DNA of 64,000 nt from Colivicinus sp963607765 (GCA_963607765.1 CAVDDT010000023.1:1-64000), one strand, 5' to 3'. Shown: positions 33,928 to 42,538, numbered from the stretch's first letter. Translations and numbers: made by a program. Notes: a model not told the origin generated them from the letters alone.

Positions 33928-34842
33928 CTATAAATCAGCTTCCTTTAGATATCTTTTTATTGCATCCTTATAATCAGGAAGAGGAGTGAATCCGTTTTTA
34001 ATCAATTTAGATTTATCTAGTCTAGAATTAAATGGTCTTTTAGCTTTACTTAAACCATATTCTTCACTAGAAACAGGAATAACTTTAGTAGTTAAACCAT
34101 ATTGCTTATATATTTCCTTGGTAAAGTCATACCAGCTGATATATCCGCCTTCATTAGTAGCGTGATAGAAACCATATTTATCTGTTTCAATCATGTCTAC
34201 TAGAAGTCTTGCTAAGTCAAAAGTATAAGTAGGAGTGCCAATTTGATCATTAACCACCCTAACCTCATCATGACTCTTACCAACGTTTACCATTGTCTTG
34301 ATAAAGTTTTTGCCATTAAGGCCAAATACCCAAGCAATTCTTACAATAAAATACTTATCTAAAATACTAGTAATGGCCTGTTCGCCCAATAGTTTTGTCT
34401 CGCCATAATAATTTAAAGGTGAATAATTTTTATCATCAGGCTGCCAAGGCTTCTCACCTTGTCCATCAAAAACATAGTCAGTAGAAAGATAAAGCATCTT
34501 TGCGTCAATTTCTTTAGCAATTTCAGCGATATACTTGGTACCTAATACATTAATTCGATAAACCTTATCCTTGTTGGTATCTTCCTCAGCTAAATCAACA
34601 GCCGTCCAAGCAGCGCAATGAATAATGCAATCAGGATGGAATTTAAAAATAACTTCACTAACTTTATCTTTATTTGTAATGTCCATTCCTATATAAGTAG
34701 CTGTAGTAACTGGACTATTATCCATTACTCCACTATATACATCGCTTATATCACTGCCAATAGCTTCATGCCCTCTTTTAGAAAGCTCATTTACTACATC
34801 ATGACCAAGTTGACCATTTACACCAGTCACAAATACCTTCAT
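33928..34842 (-). CDS. rfbD: dTDP-4-dehydrorhamnose reductase
   Basis: 304 residues. The NAD(P)-binding GVNGQLGHDVV motif (about 7-17), STDYVFDGQGEKPW and catalytic YYGETKLLGE (Tyr-xxx-Lys, about 140-149) mark the extended SDR RfbD. It makes dTDP-L-rhamnose in the last of four steps. It is the last gene of rfbA-rfbC-rfbB-rfbD and its ATG overlaps the rfbB stop by one base. Confidence 0.95.
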   Translation of the reverse strand: MKVFVTGVNGQLGHDVVNELSKRGHEAIGSDISDVYSGVMDNSPVTTATYIGMDITNKDKVSEVIFKFHPDCIIHCAAWTAVDLAEEDTNKDKVYRINVLGTKYIAEIAKEIDAKMLYLSTDYVFDGQGEKPWQPDDKNYSPLNYYGETKLLGEQAITSILDKYFIVRIAWVFGLNGKNFIKTMVNVGKSHDEVRVVNDQIGTPTYTFDLARLLVDMIETDKYGFYHATNEGGYISWYDFTKEIYKQYGLTTKVIPVSSEEYGLSKAKRPFNSRLDKSKLIKNGFTPLPDYKDAIKRYLKEADL

Positions 34843-35912
34843 TATCTACCCTCGTACATCTTTTGATAGTATTCTTGATAGCTACCACTAGTGATATTAT
34901 TCATCCAGTCTTCATGATTTAAATACCAATTAATAGTAAGGATGATTCCTTCTTCAAAAGGAGTTTCAGGATACCAACCTAAATCATTTTTAATCTTAGT
35001 TGGATCAATACCATATCTTCTATCATGACCAAGTCTATCAGTAACATGCTTAATTAAAGATTCATTGATATCAGGATCATTTAAAGTCTTACTTAATTCA
35101 TTAATGATAGTCTTAACAATGAAAATATTAGTTCTCTCATTATGACCACCAATATTATAAACTTCACCTATTTTGCCATTATTAGCTACCATATCAATAG
35201 CCTTACAATGATCTTTTACATATAGCCAGTCTCTAATTTGAAGACCATCACCATATACAGGAAGACTCTCGTGATGTTTAACATTATTAATCATTAGTGG
35301 AATTAATTTTTCAGGAAATTGGTATGGACCATAGTTATTAGAACATCTAGTAATATTAATAGGCATGCCATATGTATCATGGAAAGCTCTTACAAATAAA
35401 TCAGCACTAGCTTTACTAGAAGAATAAGGTGAATGAGGATTAATAGGCGTTGTTTCTAAGAAATAACCATCTTTGCCTAAAGCACCATATACTTCATCAG
35501 TAGAAACTTGCACATACTTCTTATTTTCTTTCCAAGATTTGCTAGATGCATCATACCAAGCTTCTTTTGCACATTGAAGAAGATTAACTGTGCCTTGAAC
35601 ATTCGTCTTAACAAAGATTTCGGGATTAGCGATGCTTCTATCAACATGACTCTCTGCCGCAAAATTAATCACATAATCAAAGTCATATTGCTTAAACAAA
35701 GAAGAAATAAGTTCTTTATCACAAATATCGCCCTTTACAAAGACGTGTCTTTTATCATCTTTAATATCTTTAAGATTCTCAAGATTGCCAGCATAAGTTA
35801 GCGCATCAACATTAACCAGTAAGATATCATCTTGACCATATTTTTCTAACATGTAGTAAACAAAGTTAGAACCAATAAAACCAGCACAACCAGTAATTAA
35901 ATACTTCTTCAT
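34842..35912 (-). CDS. rfbB: dTDP-glucose 4,6-dehydratase
   Basis: 356 residues. GCAGFIGSNFVYYML (about 8-22), AAESHVDRSI, STDEVYG and the catalytic YSSSKASADLFVRA are intact. This second pathway step forms dTDP-4-keto-6-deoxyglucose with bound NAD. It overlaps both neighbours by one base. Confidence 0.96.
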   Translation of the reverse strand: MKKYLITGCAGFIGSNFVYYMLEKYGQDDILLVNVDALTYAGNLENLKDIKDDKRHVFVKGDICDKELISSLFKQYDFDYVINFAAESHVDRSIANPEIFVKTNVQGTVNLLQCAKEAWYDASSKSWKENKKYVQVSTDEVYGALGKDGYFLETTPINPHSPYSSSKASADLFVRAFHDTYGMPINITRCSNNYGPYQFPEKLIPLMINNVKHHESLPVYGDGLQIRDWLYVKDHCKAIDMVANNGKIGEVYNIGGHNERTNIFIVKTIINELSKTLNDPDINESLIKHVTDRLGHDRRYGIDPTKIKNDLGWYPETPFEEGIILTINWYLNHEDWMNNITSGSYQEYYQKMYEGR

Positions 35913-36487
35913 TAATCATTCTCCTTGTATATGAAGTTAGCGTTGCATTCCTCTAAAGTAGGAGCATTTTTATCCTTATCAGAAAGAATAGGTGTAATAC
36001 CATTCAATAAATTACCCCAATCAACATTAATTGTAGGATCATCATATTTAATGCCACCTTCGCTTTCCTTATTATATAAGTTATCGCACTTATATTGAAA
36101 TTCAACATCATCTGTAACGGTAAGAAAACCATGAGCCATGCCATGTGGCAAATAAAACATTTTCTTGTTTTCTGCTGACAATTCTTGGCTAACCCACTTA
36201 CCATATGTAGGAGATCCTTTTCTAATATCCACAGCCACATCGATAACTGTTCCTTTTGTACATCTTACTAACTTGCTTTGACAATAAGGCTCTCTTTGAT
36301 AGTGTAGTCCTCTTAATGTACCTTTATTAGCACTATAAGACATATTGTCTTGAACAAACTTATCGGTTATACCAAGCTCCTTAAATTTTTCTTCGTTGTA
36401 TGTTTCCATAAACCAGCCTCTATTGTCTCCAAAAACATCTGGTTCAATGACATAAACACCATTAATTATTGTTTCAATCTTTTTCAT
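35912..36487 (-). CDS. rfbC: dTDP-4-dehydrorhamnose 3,5-epimerase
   Basis: 191 residues. The cupin-fold signature GTLRGLHYQREP (catalytic His, about 54-65) and HGMAHGFLT are present. It epimerises C3 and C5 of the keto sugar. It lies 2 nt after rfbA. There is no fusion with rfbD, unlike in some taxa. Confidence 0.95.
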   Translation of the reverse strand: MKKIETIINGVYVIEPDVFGDNRGWFMETYNEEKFKELGITDKFVQDNMSYSANKGTLRGLHYQREPYCQSKLVRCTKGTVIDVAVDIRKGSPTYGKWVSQELSAENKKMFYLPHGMAHGFLTVTDDVEFQYKCDNLYNKESEGGIKYDDPTINVDWGNLLNGITPILSDKDKNAPTLEECNANFIYKEND

Positions 36488-36489
36488 TA

Positions 36490-37380
36490 TTATTGTTCCA
36501 TGTACTTTCCATCAACAACATCCTTAAGATATTGACCATATTGATTCTTTTTCATTACCTCATATACCTTTAAGACATCATCTTTACTAATCCAATTATT
36601 TAAATAAGCAATCTCTTCAAGACAAGCGATCTTACGATGCTGATGTGTTTCCATAGTCTTAACAAAAATAGTCGCATCAACCAAAGATTCATGAGTACCA
36701 GTATCAAGCCAAGTAAAGCCTCTTCCAAGAAGCTCAACATTTAAATTATTATCTTCAAGATAAAGTCTATTAATATCTGTAATCTCCAGTTCACCTCTTT
36801 TTGAAGGCTTTAGATTTTTGGCATACTCTACTACCTTGTTGTCATAGAAATATAAACCAGTAACACAGTAATTAGACTTTGGATGCTCAGGCTTTTCCTC
36901 AATTGAAACAGCCTTTCCTTCTTTATTAAACTCAACAATACCAAATCTTTCAGGATCATCAACATAATAACCAAATACAGTAGCACCTTTTCCAGATTCT
37001 GCATTATTAACTGCTTGCTTAAGTCTTTTCTTAAGACCATGTCCATAGAAAATATTATCGCCAAGTATCATACAAACGCTATCTTGGCCAATAAAATCAG
37101 CACCAATTATAAATGCTTGTGCTAAGCCATCAGGACTTTCTTGAACTTTATAAGATAAGTTAACACCAAATTGCTTTCCATCGCCAAGTAGTTCCCTAAA
37201 TCTAGGCGTATCACTTGGAGTAGAAATAATTAAAATATCTCTAATACCTGCATTCATCAACACAGACATTGGATAATAAATCATTGGCTTATCATAAATA
37301 GGAAGCAATTGCTTACTTGTAACCATGGTTAATGGATAAAGTCTAGTGCCACTTCCTCCTGCTAGAATAATACCTTTCAT
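36490..37380 (-). CDS. rfbA: Glucose-1-phosphate thymidylyltransferase
   Basis: 296 residues. LAGGSGTRLYPLTMVTSKQL (about 6-25), the GDNIFYG motif and EEKPEHPKSNY mark RmlA. It makes dTDP-glucose, the feedback-controlled first step. A GAGG ribosome site lies in a 19-bp palindrome overlapping the predicted start of transcription. A MerR-type promoter precedes it. Rhamnose is likely for a cell-wall polysaccharide. Confidence 0.96.
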   Translation of the reverse strand: MKGIILAGGSGTRLYPLTMVTSKQLLPIYDKPMIYYPMSVLMNAGIRDILIISTPSDTPRFRELLGDGKQFGVNLSYKVQESPDGLAQAFIIGADFIGQDSVCMILGDNIFYGHGLKKRLKQAVNNAESGKGATVFGYYVDDPERFGIVEFNKEGKAVSIEEKPEHPKSNYCVTGLYFYDNKVVEYAKNLKPSKRGELEITDINRLYLEDNNLNVELLGRGFTWLDTGTHESLVDATIFVKTMETHQHRKIACLEEIAYLNNWISKDDVLKVYEVMKKNQYGQYLKDVVDGKYMEQ

Positions 37381-37401
37381 AGTTAGTACCTCACTAACTA
37401 C

Positions 37402-37432
37402 AATATAAAGTGTGCCCTAAGGGCACAGTCAA
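37402..37432 (-). promoter_or_regulatory. MerR-type promoter and operator of rfbACBD
   Basis: TTGACT (37432-37427), a 19-bp spacer and TATATT (37407-37402). The spacer carries the perfect dyad GTGCCCTTAGGGCAC (37426-37412). A 19-bp spacer with a central dyad is the hallmark of promoters untwisted by MerR activators, and a MerR-family gene ends 4 nt upstream of the -35. Confidence 0.75.
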
Positions 37433-37435
37433 GCA

Positions 37436-38614
37436 TTATTTTTCACTAATAAAAATACCTGCATCCTTTGTAATATTAAAATTATCCTTGCACTTTAATG
37501 CCACAAAGTTTTTAAATTCCTTAAACTTATCAACAATATACCTATTTTGATTTCCATGACAAGAAAGAATGTATTTTATAAGTAAGTTATAATCAGTAAC
37601 GATTAATTCATCTTCATAAGAAATAAAAGAAACATTGTTAAAATATTTAGAAAGAATACCGCTTCCATTTTCTTTGCCAAATCTCTCATAAAGCTTATCT
37701 TTAGAAAGTTCTATTCTTTCATCAAACTCCTTAACAAGCATATTAACCTCCTTCATGTGATTAGAAGAATAGGTACTTGCTTCAAAGATTCCATCTTTCT
37801 TTAAAACTCTATTTATTTCCTTTAAAGAAGCATCGATATCATCAATATAAAATAAAACATGATTGGCAATAACCAAATCAAAACAATTATCTTGTTTATT
37901 AATACTTGAAGCATTAATCACTTCTAAAGAAAATCTCTTATCTTTTTTAATTTTTTCATCAATATCTTTAAGCATACCTGCTGATATATCTGATAGTGTT
38001 ATATGAACGTTTTTAGGAAGCTTATCATAATTTTCATTCCAAAGAGAACCATCTCCACACCCTAGTTCTAAAATATTCATATTATCTTTGATATTTAAAT
38101 TCTTGTAGATCCAAGAAAACCAAGTCTCTTTATTGCTTGAAAAAGCCTTATGAAGATTAATACGTGCCTCGATATTTGAAGCATCCTCGTATTGTTTCTT
38201 AATAGCCTCTTCCATTTCCTTAACATTAACAAGTTCAATCATCCTATCCCATTCGATATCTTTACCTTCTTTAATTAAGTTAGAGGCAGTATCTAGAGCA
38301 TCCTTAATATTATGAAGCTGTTCAATTCTTTCACTCACAAAATACCTTTGCATATTAAGCGAGTTAGAAATGAACGATTTATCATTACTATAAAAAGACA
38401 TTTGTTTAATATCATCTAATGAAAAACCAAGATACTTTAAGAAAATAATTTGTTGAAGATGGCCTAAATCTTCATCCGTATAAAAATGTTGTTTTTTTTC
38501 ATCAACTAATGAAGCATTTAAAATATTATGTTCATTATAATAACGTAAAGTTTTCTTGGTTATGTGCCCTTTTTTAACAAACTCGCTAGTGGAATAATAT
38601 CCTTGTTTCTTCAT
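37436..38614 (-). CDS. MerR-family regulator fused to a SAM-dependent methyltransferase
   Basis: 392 residues. The N-terminal MerR winged helix (HITKKTLRYYNEHNIL, then YTDEDLGHLQQIIFLKYLGFSLDDIKQM, about 15-75) is followed by a coiled dimerisation helix, then a class I methyltransferase (NILELGCGDGSLW, about 168-180; VIANHVLFYIDDIDASLKEINRVLKKDG). Such fusions occur in Bacillota, and the methyltransferase may detect or modify the inducer. It overlaps rnr by 4 bp. The MerR-type dyad just downstream, before rfbA, is its best candidate target. Confidence 0.88.
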   Translation of the reverse strand: MKKQGYYSTSEFVKKGHITKKTLRYYNEHNILNASLVDEKKQHFYTDEDLGHLQQIIFLKYLGFSLDDIKQMSFYSNDKSFISNSLNMQRYFVSERIEQLHNIKDALDTASNLIKEGKDIEWDRMIELVNVKEMEEAIKKQYEDASNIEARINLHKAFSSNKETWFSWIYKNLNIKDNMNILELGCGDGSLWNENYDKLPKNVHITLSDISAGMLKDIDEKIKKDKRFSLEVINASSINKQDNCFDLVIANHVLFYIDDIDASLKEINRVLKKDGIFEASTYSSNHMKEVNMLVKEFDERIELSKDKLYERFGKENGSGILSKYFNNVSFISYEDELIVTDYNLLIKYILSCHGNQNRYIVDKFKEFKNFVALKCKDNFNITKDAGIFISEK

Positions 38615-40614
38615 CTTAGTACCATAAAATCAATATTGCGCATATTTAAATCAACATTAGTTAATTTAACTTTAATATTTTGACCAATGCGATATGTTGT
38701 TTTTCCATTAGTAAGAGTATTATCTACAAATTCAAAATAATCATTTAAATTTTTCACATGAACTAAACCTTCAACAGTATTATCAAGTTTTACAAAGAAG
38801 CCAAACGAAGTGACAGTAGAAATTACACCAGTGAATACTTCACCTACCTTGTCTTTCATAAATTCGCATTTCTTAAGATCAACAATACTTCTTTCAATCT
38901 TAGTAGCACATTTTTCTCTTTCGTTAGCCTTGTTGGCAATACTCTCGTTTTTAATCCTTACAGAATCAGTATCTTCAGAATAATTAAAGACAAACTTCTT
39001 TAAACATCTATGCACAATTAAGTCAGGATATCTTCTAATTGGCGAAGTAAAATGACAATAATGTTCTATTCCTAGCCCATAATGACCATTACAATTAGCA
39101 CTATATAATGCCTTGGACATACTTCTTAATAACATATCACTGATAAGTGCATATTCGTTTGTGCCTTCAAAGGATGAAAGGCATTTTTGTAAGACACTTG
39201 ATTCAATTTGAAATTTATTGCCCTTGAATGTATACCCAAGAGTTTTCATAGTGTCAACAAATTCACTTATTTTATCCACTTTTGGATAATCGTGATTTCT
39301 ATAAATAGTAGGAAGATTTAAATAAAACATATGGCTTGCGACAGTTTGGTTAGCTAGTATCATAAAATCTTCTATCATAAGCTCAGCTTTTCCTTGAGTT
39401 CTGGGCTTGATATCAATTACTTTGCCATTTTCTTCAATGATAATAGGCTCACTTGATTCAAATTCAATGCCGCCTTTAGCTTTTCTGGCTTTATCGCATA
39501 TTCTAGATAAGTTATATGCACTATATAACATTCCTTTAACATCGCTATATTCTTGAATTAAATCTTTATCATGTTCAAAAATTTTATTAACTTTATTATA
39601 AGTAAGACGATGCTTGCTTTTTATAACACTAGGATAGATATCATATTCATCAACATTGCCGTTATAGTCAACATGCATTTGACAAGTTAGAGTATATCTT
39701 TCTTTGTTTTCCATAAGGGAACACAGATTGTCTGATAATTTAAATGGCAACATCGGAATAACTTTACCTGGGTAATATATTGAAGTTCCTCTAGCATAAG
39801 CCTCTTTATCTAATGGGGAATCTTCCGTTACATAATTAGTCACATCAGCAATAGATACATATAATGTATAACCATTATCATCTTCTAAAACACATATCGC
39901 ATCATCAAAGTCTTTCGCATCATCACCATCGATTGTCACAAACGGAAGCTCTCTTAAGTCTTTTCGATTATCTAAAGATATTGTTTCATCAATTTCTTCA
40001 CATTGTTTTAATATTTTATTACTAAAAGGCTTTGGTGCATCATTTTCAAGCAAGATTGTATCGATTAGGGTACTTTCTTCATCTGCTTTTCCTATGACTT
40101 TATCTATCTTTAATTCTTTCTTTTGATAGTTAGAAACATAAGCTCTAACTTTATAATTTGGTTTAAGTTCTTTCTTAAAATCCTTTTGATTAACTATTTT
40201 AAAGTCCTTTAATCTAATGTCATCAGAAAAGAAATATAATTTATTTCTTCTAAAAACCATTGTTCCTAAAACATAAATAATCTTTCTTTCTAAAATTTTA
40301 ATTAAAGTAAGTGAATACTTATTTTCTTTATATAAAACTCTATCTCCTGAGAAAAGAAGTGTATTATCGTCATATTTTAGTTCTTTATCATCGATATAAG
40401 CTCTTCCTTTATATATATCGACAACCCCTTCATTAAAATATTCTTTTAAATATATTTGATTTTTATGTTCAAATAGTTTTCCTTCTTCTATTAATTTATT
40501 TACAGTTTTGTTTAATAATACAAAATCACTACTAGAATCTAGTTTTAATTCTTTTGATAATTCTTCAATGGTAGAAGGCTTTTCTTTTAAAGCATTAATA
40601 ATTTTTTCTTGCAT
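38611..40614 (-). CDS. rnr: Ribonuclease R
   Basis: 667 residues. An N-terminal winged-helix and cold-shock region, the RNB catalytic domain (VTIDGDDAKDFDDAICV, about 222-238, with the Asp cluster) and a C-terminal S1 domain (VGEVFTGVISTVTSFGFFVKL) are in the normal order. It degrades structured RNA 3' to 5'. It is shorter than the usual 700-800 residues and lacks a basic tail. TATAAT (40626-40621) ends 6 nt before the ATG, with no Shine-Dalgarno. No smpB or secG is adjacent. Confidence 0.95.
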   Translation of the reverse strand: MQEKIINALKEKPSTIEELSKELKLDSSSDFVLLNKTVNKLIEEGKLFEHKNQIYLKEYFNEGVVDIYKGRAYIDDKELKYDDNTLLFSGDRVLYKENKYSLTLIKILERKIIYVLGTMVFRRNKLYFFSDDIRLKDFKIVNQKDFKKELKPNYKVRAYVSNYQKKELKIDKVIGKADEESTLIDTILLENDAPKPFSNKILKQCEEIDETISLDNRKDLRELPFVTIDGDDAKDFDDAICVLEDDNGYTLYVSIADVTNYVTEDSPLDKEAYARGTSIYYPGKVIPMLPFKLSDNLCSLMENKERYTLTCQMHVDYNGNVDEYDIYPSVIKSKHRLTYNKVNKIFEHDKDLIQEYSDVKGMLYSAYNLSRICDKARKAKGGIEFESSEPIIIEENGKVIDIKPRTQGKAELMIEDFMILANQTVASHMFYLNLPTIYRNHDYPKVDKISEFVDTMKTLGYTFKGNKFQIESSVLQKCLSSFEGTNEYALISDMLLRSMSKALYSANCNGHYGLGIEHYCHFTSPIRRYPDLIVHRCLKKFVFNYSEDTDSVRIKNESIANKANEREKCATKIERSIVDLKKCEFMKDKVGEVFTGVISTVTSFGFFVKLDNTVEGLVHVKNLNDYFEFVDNTLTNGKTTYRIGQNIKVKLTNVDLNMRNIDFMVLR

Positions 40615-40628
40615 AGAATAATTATATC

Positions 40629-40925
40629 TTATAGATAGTTCTTAAGTTTTTCGTTATCATTTAAAACGTCTTCAAGAATTCTATTCATTATTGAAGTGTA
40701 TCCTTTTCCAAGAGACTTGGCTTTTGACAAAGTTGAATTTGAAAGTCTAATGGAAATGTTTGTAGTTTTACGATTGTAATCATTTACTCGATGAAAAGAC
40801 CTTAATTGTTCTTCTGTTAATTTAGGACAGTCTTCATCATATACGATTGGCCTTTTTACAGCTTCTTCAAGTTCATTTAATTGTTCCTTAGTTAAAGGTT
40901 TTGAAACGTCTATTTCTTTTCTCAC
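40629..40925 (-). CDS. brnA: BrnA-family antitoxin
   Basis: 98 residues if started at GTG 40925 (MRKEIDVSKPLTKEQLNEL). Upstream residues of the longer ORF come from the out-of-frame end of brnT. AGGAAAG lies about 12 nt upstream. The N-terminal half, with PIVYDEDCPKLTEEQL, binds the toxin, and the C-terminal TTNISIRLSNSTLSKAKSLG is a ribbon-helix-helix DNA-binding motif. It neutralises BrnT and represses the operon. It overlaps brnT by 38 bp. Confidence 0.88.
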   Translation of the reverse strand: MRKEIDVSKPLTKEQLNELEEAVKRPIVYDEDCPKLTEEQLRSFHRVNDYNRKTTNISIRLSNSTLSKAKSLGKGYTSIMNRILEDVLNDNEKLKNYL

Positions 40926-41181
40926 AATTATAATATTCTTTCCTTTCTTCCTTACTTGCAACTCTGGCAGAAATATTTCTATATATGTAGGAAACATATA
41001 AAATTAACAAATAATTTTGTGCCATACCTATTGTGATATATCTATCTTCCAATAAGCTATGATTATTGTCATATATTTCTATACGATTATAATCATCAAA
41101 CACTTTTGATGCGCTTTCAAAAGAAATGCTATGTTTCTTTTTGTTTAAGATATTCTTATTTTCATCCCATTCAAACTTCAT
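40888..41181 (-). CDS. brnT: BrnT-family toxin
   Basis: 97 residues. FEWDENKNILNKKKHSISF (about 3-21), ASKVFDD and DRYITIG, then ISARVASKEERKEYY, match BrnT, a RelE-like ribonuclease toxin. The last 13 residues beyond EYYN arise because its stop lies inside brnA. The stretch LLILYVSYIYRN is less charged than usual for this region. A -10 lies at 41204-41199. Confidence 0.9.
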   Translation of the reverse strand: MKFEWDENKNILNKKKHSISFESASKVFDDYNRIEIYDNNHSLLEDRYITIGMAQNYLLILYVSYIYRNISARVASKEERKEYYNCEKRNRRFKTFN

Positions 41182-41245
41182 AGAATATCTTTAATTTAAT
41201 TATACTATTTGTATTACAAATTGTATTACATTTTGTATTATTCAT
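41171..41245 (-). CDS. Possible 24-residue ORF spanning the brnTA operator repeats
   Basis: ATG 41245 has a near-perfect AGGAGG site 6-7 nt upstream and reads 24 codons, including a threefold N-T-x-C/S pattern from the 12-bp repeats, to a TGA that overlaps the brnT start. If transcribed it would couple to brnT translation. However, the -10 at 41204-41199 would start transcripts inside it, so it may be a remnant or belong to a longer transcript. Confidence 0.35.
   Translation of the reverse strand: MNNTKCNTICNTNSIIKLKIFYEV
41199..41243 (-). promoter_or_regulatory. brnTA promoter with three 12-bp operator iterons
   Basis: The near-palindrome TTGTATTACAA repeats at 41209, 41221 and 41233 with exact 12-bp phase, the third copy degenerate. 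It abuts the TATAAT (41204-41199) of brnT. This fits BrnA autorepression. Confidence 0.7.
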
Positions 41246-41318
41246 TATAATTCCTCCTATTTCTTTATTACGAAATAAAAGAAAAATCCTGCATATATTT
41301 ATTGGTATAATAATCACT

Positions 41319-42092
41319 ATGATAAAAGTTGTGTTTTTTGATATCGATGGAACTTTACTTGATGGGAATAAAGGCATTCCTAAAAGTAGTATTGTTGCGC
41401 TTGGAAAATTAAGAGAAAAAGGAATCAAAACTGTTATTTGTACAGGTAGAGGCTATTCAGAAATAAGGCCGCTAAATTTAAAAGATTTTGATGCATATAT
41501 ATTATTGAATGGACAAATATGTTTTGATGATACAGGCGAAATAATTTTTGAAAATGAATTAAGCAAGAAAACAAAAGACAAACTTATTAAATTCTTTAAT
41601 GAAAAGAAATTTCCTTTTGGACTTTGTACCGCAAAAAGAAGCTATTTAAATTATGTTAATGAAAATATTATTGCGGTGCATGATTCACTTAATTGCCCTG
41701 TTCCTGAGGTAGATATTTATAGAGGTGAAAAAATATACCAAGCTTTATCTTATGGAAATATTGAATTGAGAAAATATCTTGAGAAAGAACTAGAAGAATG
41801 TTCATTAACTTCTTGGAATGGTGATGGCATGGATATTGTTGCTAAGGGGTCTAGTAAAGCTAGTGGAGTTAAAAGATATATTGAAAAATTTGGCATTGAT
41901 TTAAAAGATACAATGGCCTTTGGCGATGGTGAAAACGATATTGACATGCTTAAGTATGTAGACAAGGGAATATGCATGGGCAATGGGCTTGATAGTGTTA
42001 AAGAAATTGCTGATTATGTTACTGATAGAATAGATGAAGATGGTCTATACAATGCCCTTGTGCATTTTGGAGTAATAAAAAAAGAGGTTTAA
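41319..42092 (+). CDS. Cof-type HAD hydrolase
   Basis: 257 residues. Motif I FFDIDGTLLDGN (about 6-17), motif II ICTGRG, and motifs III/IV in KASGVKRY and FGDGENDIDML place it in the Cof/HAD-IIB group, which dephosphorylates sugar phosphates or flavin phosphates in the cytosol. TATAAT (41306-41311) ends 7 nt before the ATG, with no Shine-Dalgarno. It is divergent from brnTA. Confidence 0.9.
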   Translation: MIKVVFFDIDGTLLDGNKGIPKSSIVALGKLREKGIKTVICTGRGYSEIRPLNLKDFDAYILLNGQICFDDTGEIIFENELSKKTKDKLIKFFNEKKFPFGLCTAKRSYLNYVNENIIAVHDSLNCPVPEVDIYRGEKIYQALSYGNIELRKYLEKELEECSLTSWNGDGMDIVAKGSSKASGVKRYIEKFGIDLKDTMAFGDGENDIDMLKYVDKGICMGNGLDSVKEIADYVTDRIDEDGLYNALVHFGVIKKEV

Positions 42093-42099
42093 CCTCTTA
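42074..42099 (-). terminator. Terminator of the small paralog pair
   Basis: On the minus strand TAAGAGGTT (42099-42091) pairs with AACCTCTT (42089-42082 approximately), followed by a T run. It overlaps the end of the convergent Cof gene. Confidence 0.65.
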
Positions 42100-42258
42100 G
42101 TAGGCATCTAACACAAAGCCCATAGATTCAGTTTTATAAAGTTTGTTTAATTTTGACAATAAACAATATGCTTGTTCATAGCTATCAAAAGTATCTACCA
42201 CCTTGCAGACTTGGCCCAAATCATTTCTATGAACCCTAATTATGGTATATAAATTCAT
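42097..42258 (-). CDS. Tiny protein of unknown function, paralog B
   Basis: 53 residues from ATG 42258, which overlaps the stop of the upstream paralog in TAATG. Its pattern Y-T-I-I-R-V, GQxC, TFD, LNKLY and a C-terminal VLDAY is shared with paralog A at 42258-42422. Predicted beta-alpha-beta, cytosolic, no membrane segment. I recognise no family. Confidence 0.65.
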   Translation of the reverse strand: MNLYTIIRVHRNDLGQVCKVVDTFDSYEQAYCLLSKLNKLYKTESMGFVLDAY

Positions 42259-42422
42259 TAATATTGGTCCACAACCCAATTTAGTCCATTAGAACTATAC
42301 AATCTATTTAGGCTAAAGGCAAAGTTTTGTGCATCTGAGAAATTATCGAAAGTAATCTCCACTGTACAAGCTTGGCCAGCATCTTGTTTTCTTGAAACAC
42401 GAATTACAGAATATTTTTTCAT
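42258..42422 (-). CDS. Tiny protein of unknown function, paralog A
   Basis: 54 residues from ATG 42422 with a GGGAGG ribosome site. It shares about one third of positions with paralog B: Y-S-V-I-R-V, GQxC, TFD, LNRLY and VVDQY. A promoter TTGAAA (42473-42468), 16-bp spacer, TATTAT (42451-42446) drives the pair. The fold looks like a small ferredoxin-like half (strand, helix, strand); the function is unknown. Confidence 0.7.
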   Translation of the reverse strand: MKKYSVIRVSRKQDAGQACTVEITFDNFSDAQNFAFSLNRLYSSNGLNWVVDQY

Positions 42423-42445
42423 GTGTTTTCCTCCCAACAATCTAA

Positions 42446-42501
42446 ATAATAGACCCTTTTGTGAAAGTTTCAACATGATAACGGTTACATTGCAAATGTA
42501 A
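42446..42501. promoter_or_regulatory. Divergent control region with a 17-bp inverted repeat
   Basis: The promoter for the small-protein pair is at 42473-42446. TTACATT-GCA-AATGTAA (42485-42501) is a perfect 7-bp inverted repeat between that promoter and the DUF1275 gene. It may be an operator for both. Confidence 0.55.
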
Positions 42502-42538
42502 GTGGTTCCATTTTTAAAATTGGTATTATTATAGATGT

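Noticed and set aside
37381..37399. Palindrome AGTTAGT/ACTAACT as an RNA hairpin hiding the rfbA ribosome site
   Set aside because: The predicted transcription start (about 37395) lies inside its 5' arm, so the RNA could not form the full stem; it is better viewed as DNA.
37411..37427. GTGCCC/GGGCAC hairpin as a terminator of the MerR-methyltransferase gene
   Set aside because: There is no T tract after the stem, and its position between -35 and -10 fits an operator better.
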